Part shown: positions 6,062-7,076 of the stretch, piece by piece | How the letters are laid out: every line of letters starts with the position of its first letter | Numbering within the stretch: position 1 is the first letter of the stretch | Source: an uncultured Actinomyces sp. | GTDB taxonomy: Bacteria; Actinomycetota; Actinomycetes; Actinomycetales; Actinomycetaceae | Direction: 5' to 3' | Length of the DNA: 7,076 bases | Assembly (NCBI GenBank): GCA_938028585.1 | Contig: CALIZH010000387.1 | Coordinates: 1-7,076 of the forward strand | Notes under the pieces: generated by a model | Database searches by the model: none | What the model was told of the DNA's origin: nothing | The model's input: only the letters and a program-made list of their open reading frames with translations | Made by a program: the position numbers and the translations under genes

Positions 6062-7076
6062 ATGGATCGAGCCACACGGGCAGACGTCGCTCGCGCAGCG
6101 GGCGTCGCTCCCTCAACTGTATCGCTCGTGCTCAATGGTCGCGGACCCGAAGTCAAGATTGCACCCGCGACGATCCAGCGTGTCCAAGATGCCGCGCGCA
6201 CTCTCAACTACATTCCCAACGCTGCCGCACGCTCGCTTCGACGTGGAAGTTCACGACTCATCGCACTTTTGATGGCTGAACTCCCCGACAACCCCTTCGT
6301 TCCCGTGGTCCACACCGTTTTAACAACGGCGATGATTGAGATTCAACGACGTGGATACCTACTGCTTCCACTGTTCCAATCTAGTGCGGACCCTTCTGAC
6401 GCAGAGACGATCCGCGCCGTTCTTGGAGATACCCAATTAGCGGGTGTTATTCGCGAAACCACCTCGGCGGAGAGCTTCGCCTCTACTCTTTTAGGGAATC
6501 TGGGGATTCCCGTCGTTGCTATGTCGATGATTAACACCGACGACCGCCAAGGTGCACACGCTCTTGTCAGAATTGACGAATGCGCGGGAGTCCAGGAAAT
6601 CCTCGACCACAGCGCGCAGACATCAGGGAAACAACACGCAGTATTCCTTGCCGGGCCAAATACGAATCACTCCCGACAACAACCGCTCGAAGCCACATTT
6701 GGGAAGCGGTTCGCCATGCTGGCACTTCCGGACTGGGACGCGTCAACCGCCTATCAAGCAGCTTTACGCTTACTCTCGGAGAACAGCGAAATCGGCCTTG
6801 TTGCGCTTGCCGATGACTCCCAAGCTCCCGGCGTATTCAAGGCAGCAGCAGAACTCGACCTGCGTGTCCCCCAGGACCTTTCGATCCTTGGATTCGGAAA
6901 CCAAGATCCCGTGAATAGCTCAGAGCTGGGACTCACTACCGTAGAGTGGCCACTCCACGAAATGACTTCTCAAGCAGTAGACGCGATCATCAGGGCTGTT
7001 GAGAAACCTCGCGGAAAAGCCAAGCCACAGACCATCACCATTCCAACTCGCGCGGTATGGAGACAATCTGTGGCTC
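6062..7076 (+). CDS. LacI-family transcriptional regulator (partial, last few codons outside window)
   Basis: DNA-binding repressor that probably responds to a galactoside; 338 codons are present. The N-terminal helix-turn-helix (about residues 7-26, ADVARAAGVAPSTVSLVLNG) and the hinge helix PNAAARSLRRG (52-62, with L59 as the residue expected to insert into the operator's central CpG) are clear. The periplasmic-binding-protein-like effector domain runs from about 65 to the end, with LDLRVPQDLSILGF at 265-278 and a C-terminal IPTRAVWRQS (327-336) that matches the usual family ending, so very little is missing. Departures from the family: TVSLVLN in place of the common TVSRVLN, and GFGN where most members have GFDD. 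The ATG at 6062 follows a GGGAG site at 6052-6056 by five bases; an overlapping ATG at 6057 is in another frame. Divergent placement beside the beta-galactosidase gene and two matching operators make it the local regulator. Confidence 0.93.
   Translation, partial: MDRATRADVARAAGVAPSTVSLVLNGRGPEVKIAPATIQRVQDAARTLNYIPNAAARSLRRGSSRLIALLMAELPDNPFVPVVHTVLTTAMIEIQRRGYLLLPLFQSSADPSDAETIRAVLGDTQLAGVIRETTSAESFASTLLGNLGIPVVAMSMINTDDRQGAHALVRIDECAGVQEILDHSAQTSGKQHAVFLAGPNTNHSRQQPLEATFGKRFAMLALPDWDASTAYQAALRLLSENSEIGLVALADDSQAPGVFKAAAELDLRVPQDLSILGFGNQDPVNSSELGLTTVEWPLHEMTSQAVDAIIRAVEKPRGKAKPQTITIPTRAVWRQSVA

Noticed and set aside
6015..6272. Plus-strand reading frames starting at 6015 or at ATG 6057
   Set aside because: They run in a different frame from the LacI helix-turn-helix and hinge, and stop early. 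The frame from 6062 gives a full-length family protein.
1..7076. CRISPR array, tRNA or rRNA gene, insertion sequence, prophage or defence genes
   Set aside because: No regularly spaced repeats, RNA-gene signatures, transposase-like frames or terminal inverted repeats were seen. The window is filled by the five sugar-utilisation genes and short regulatory gaps.

Overview
This window reads as a carbohydrate-uptake and beta-galactoside-hydrolysis locus from a Gram-positive, probably actinobacterial, chromosome of moderate to high G+C. Three things point that way. The lipoprotein has a diderm-independent LSAC lipobox with a Ser-rich tether. The CUT1-type ABC transporter genes stand next to a GH2 enzyme and a LacI regulator, with no ATPase gene visible. 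The GH2 enzyme has motifs such as CDGLV and a C-terminal SCGP that I associate with actinobacterial family members. I cannot name a genus from the sequence.

Layout, left to right. A MalG-type permease (minus strand, 3' end outside the window) overlaps the stop of a MalF-type permease by 4 bases (585-588). A 74-bp gap holding a perfect 15-bp inverted repeat separates the permeases from an upstream solute-binding lipoprotein gene (1571-2983). A 124-bp gap carries a LacI-type operator and an imperfect hairpin. Next comes a large GH2 beta-galactosidase gene (3108-5951, minus). A 110-bp divergent intergenic region carries a second copy of the operator. The last gene is a LacI-family regulator (6062 onward, plus), cut by the window end only a few codons before its expected stop.

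Inferred working model: the lipoprotein captures a galactoside outside the cell, the two permeases import it using an ATPase encoded elsewhere, and the cytoplasmic GH2 enzyme, which has no signal peptide, hydrolyses it. The LacI protein represses both the enzyme gene and the transport genes, and probably itself, through two operators that match at 14 of 16 positions. The stem-loop after the binding-protein gene probably sets the usual excess of binding protein over permease.

The locus is an ordinary sugar-utilisation cluster, not a new kind of system. The points that most deserve a second look are the GH2 enzyme, which seems to have lost almost all of its fourth domain in frame, the operator pair, and the divergent sugar-binding pocket of the regulator.
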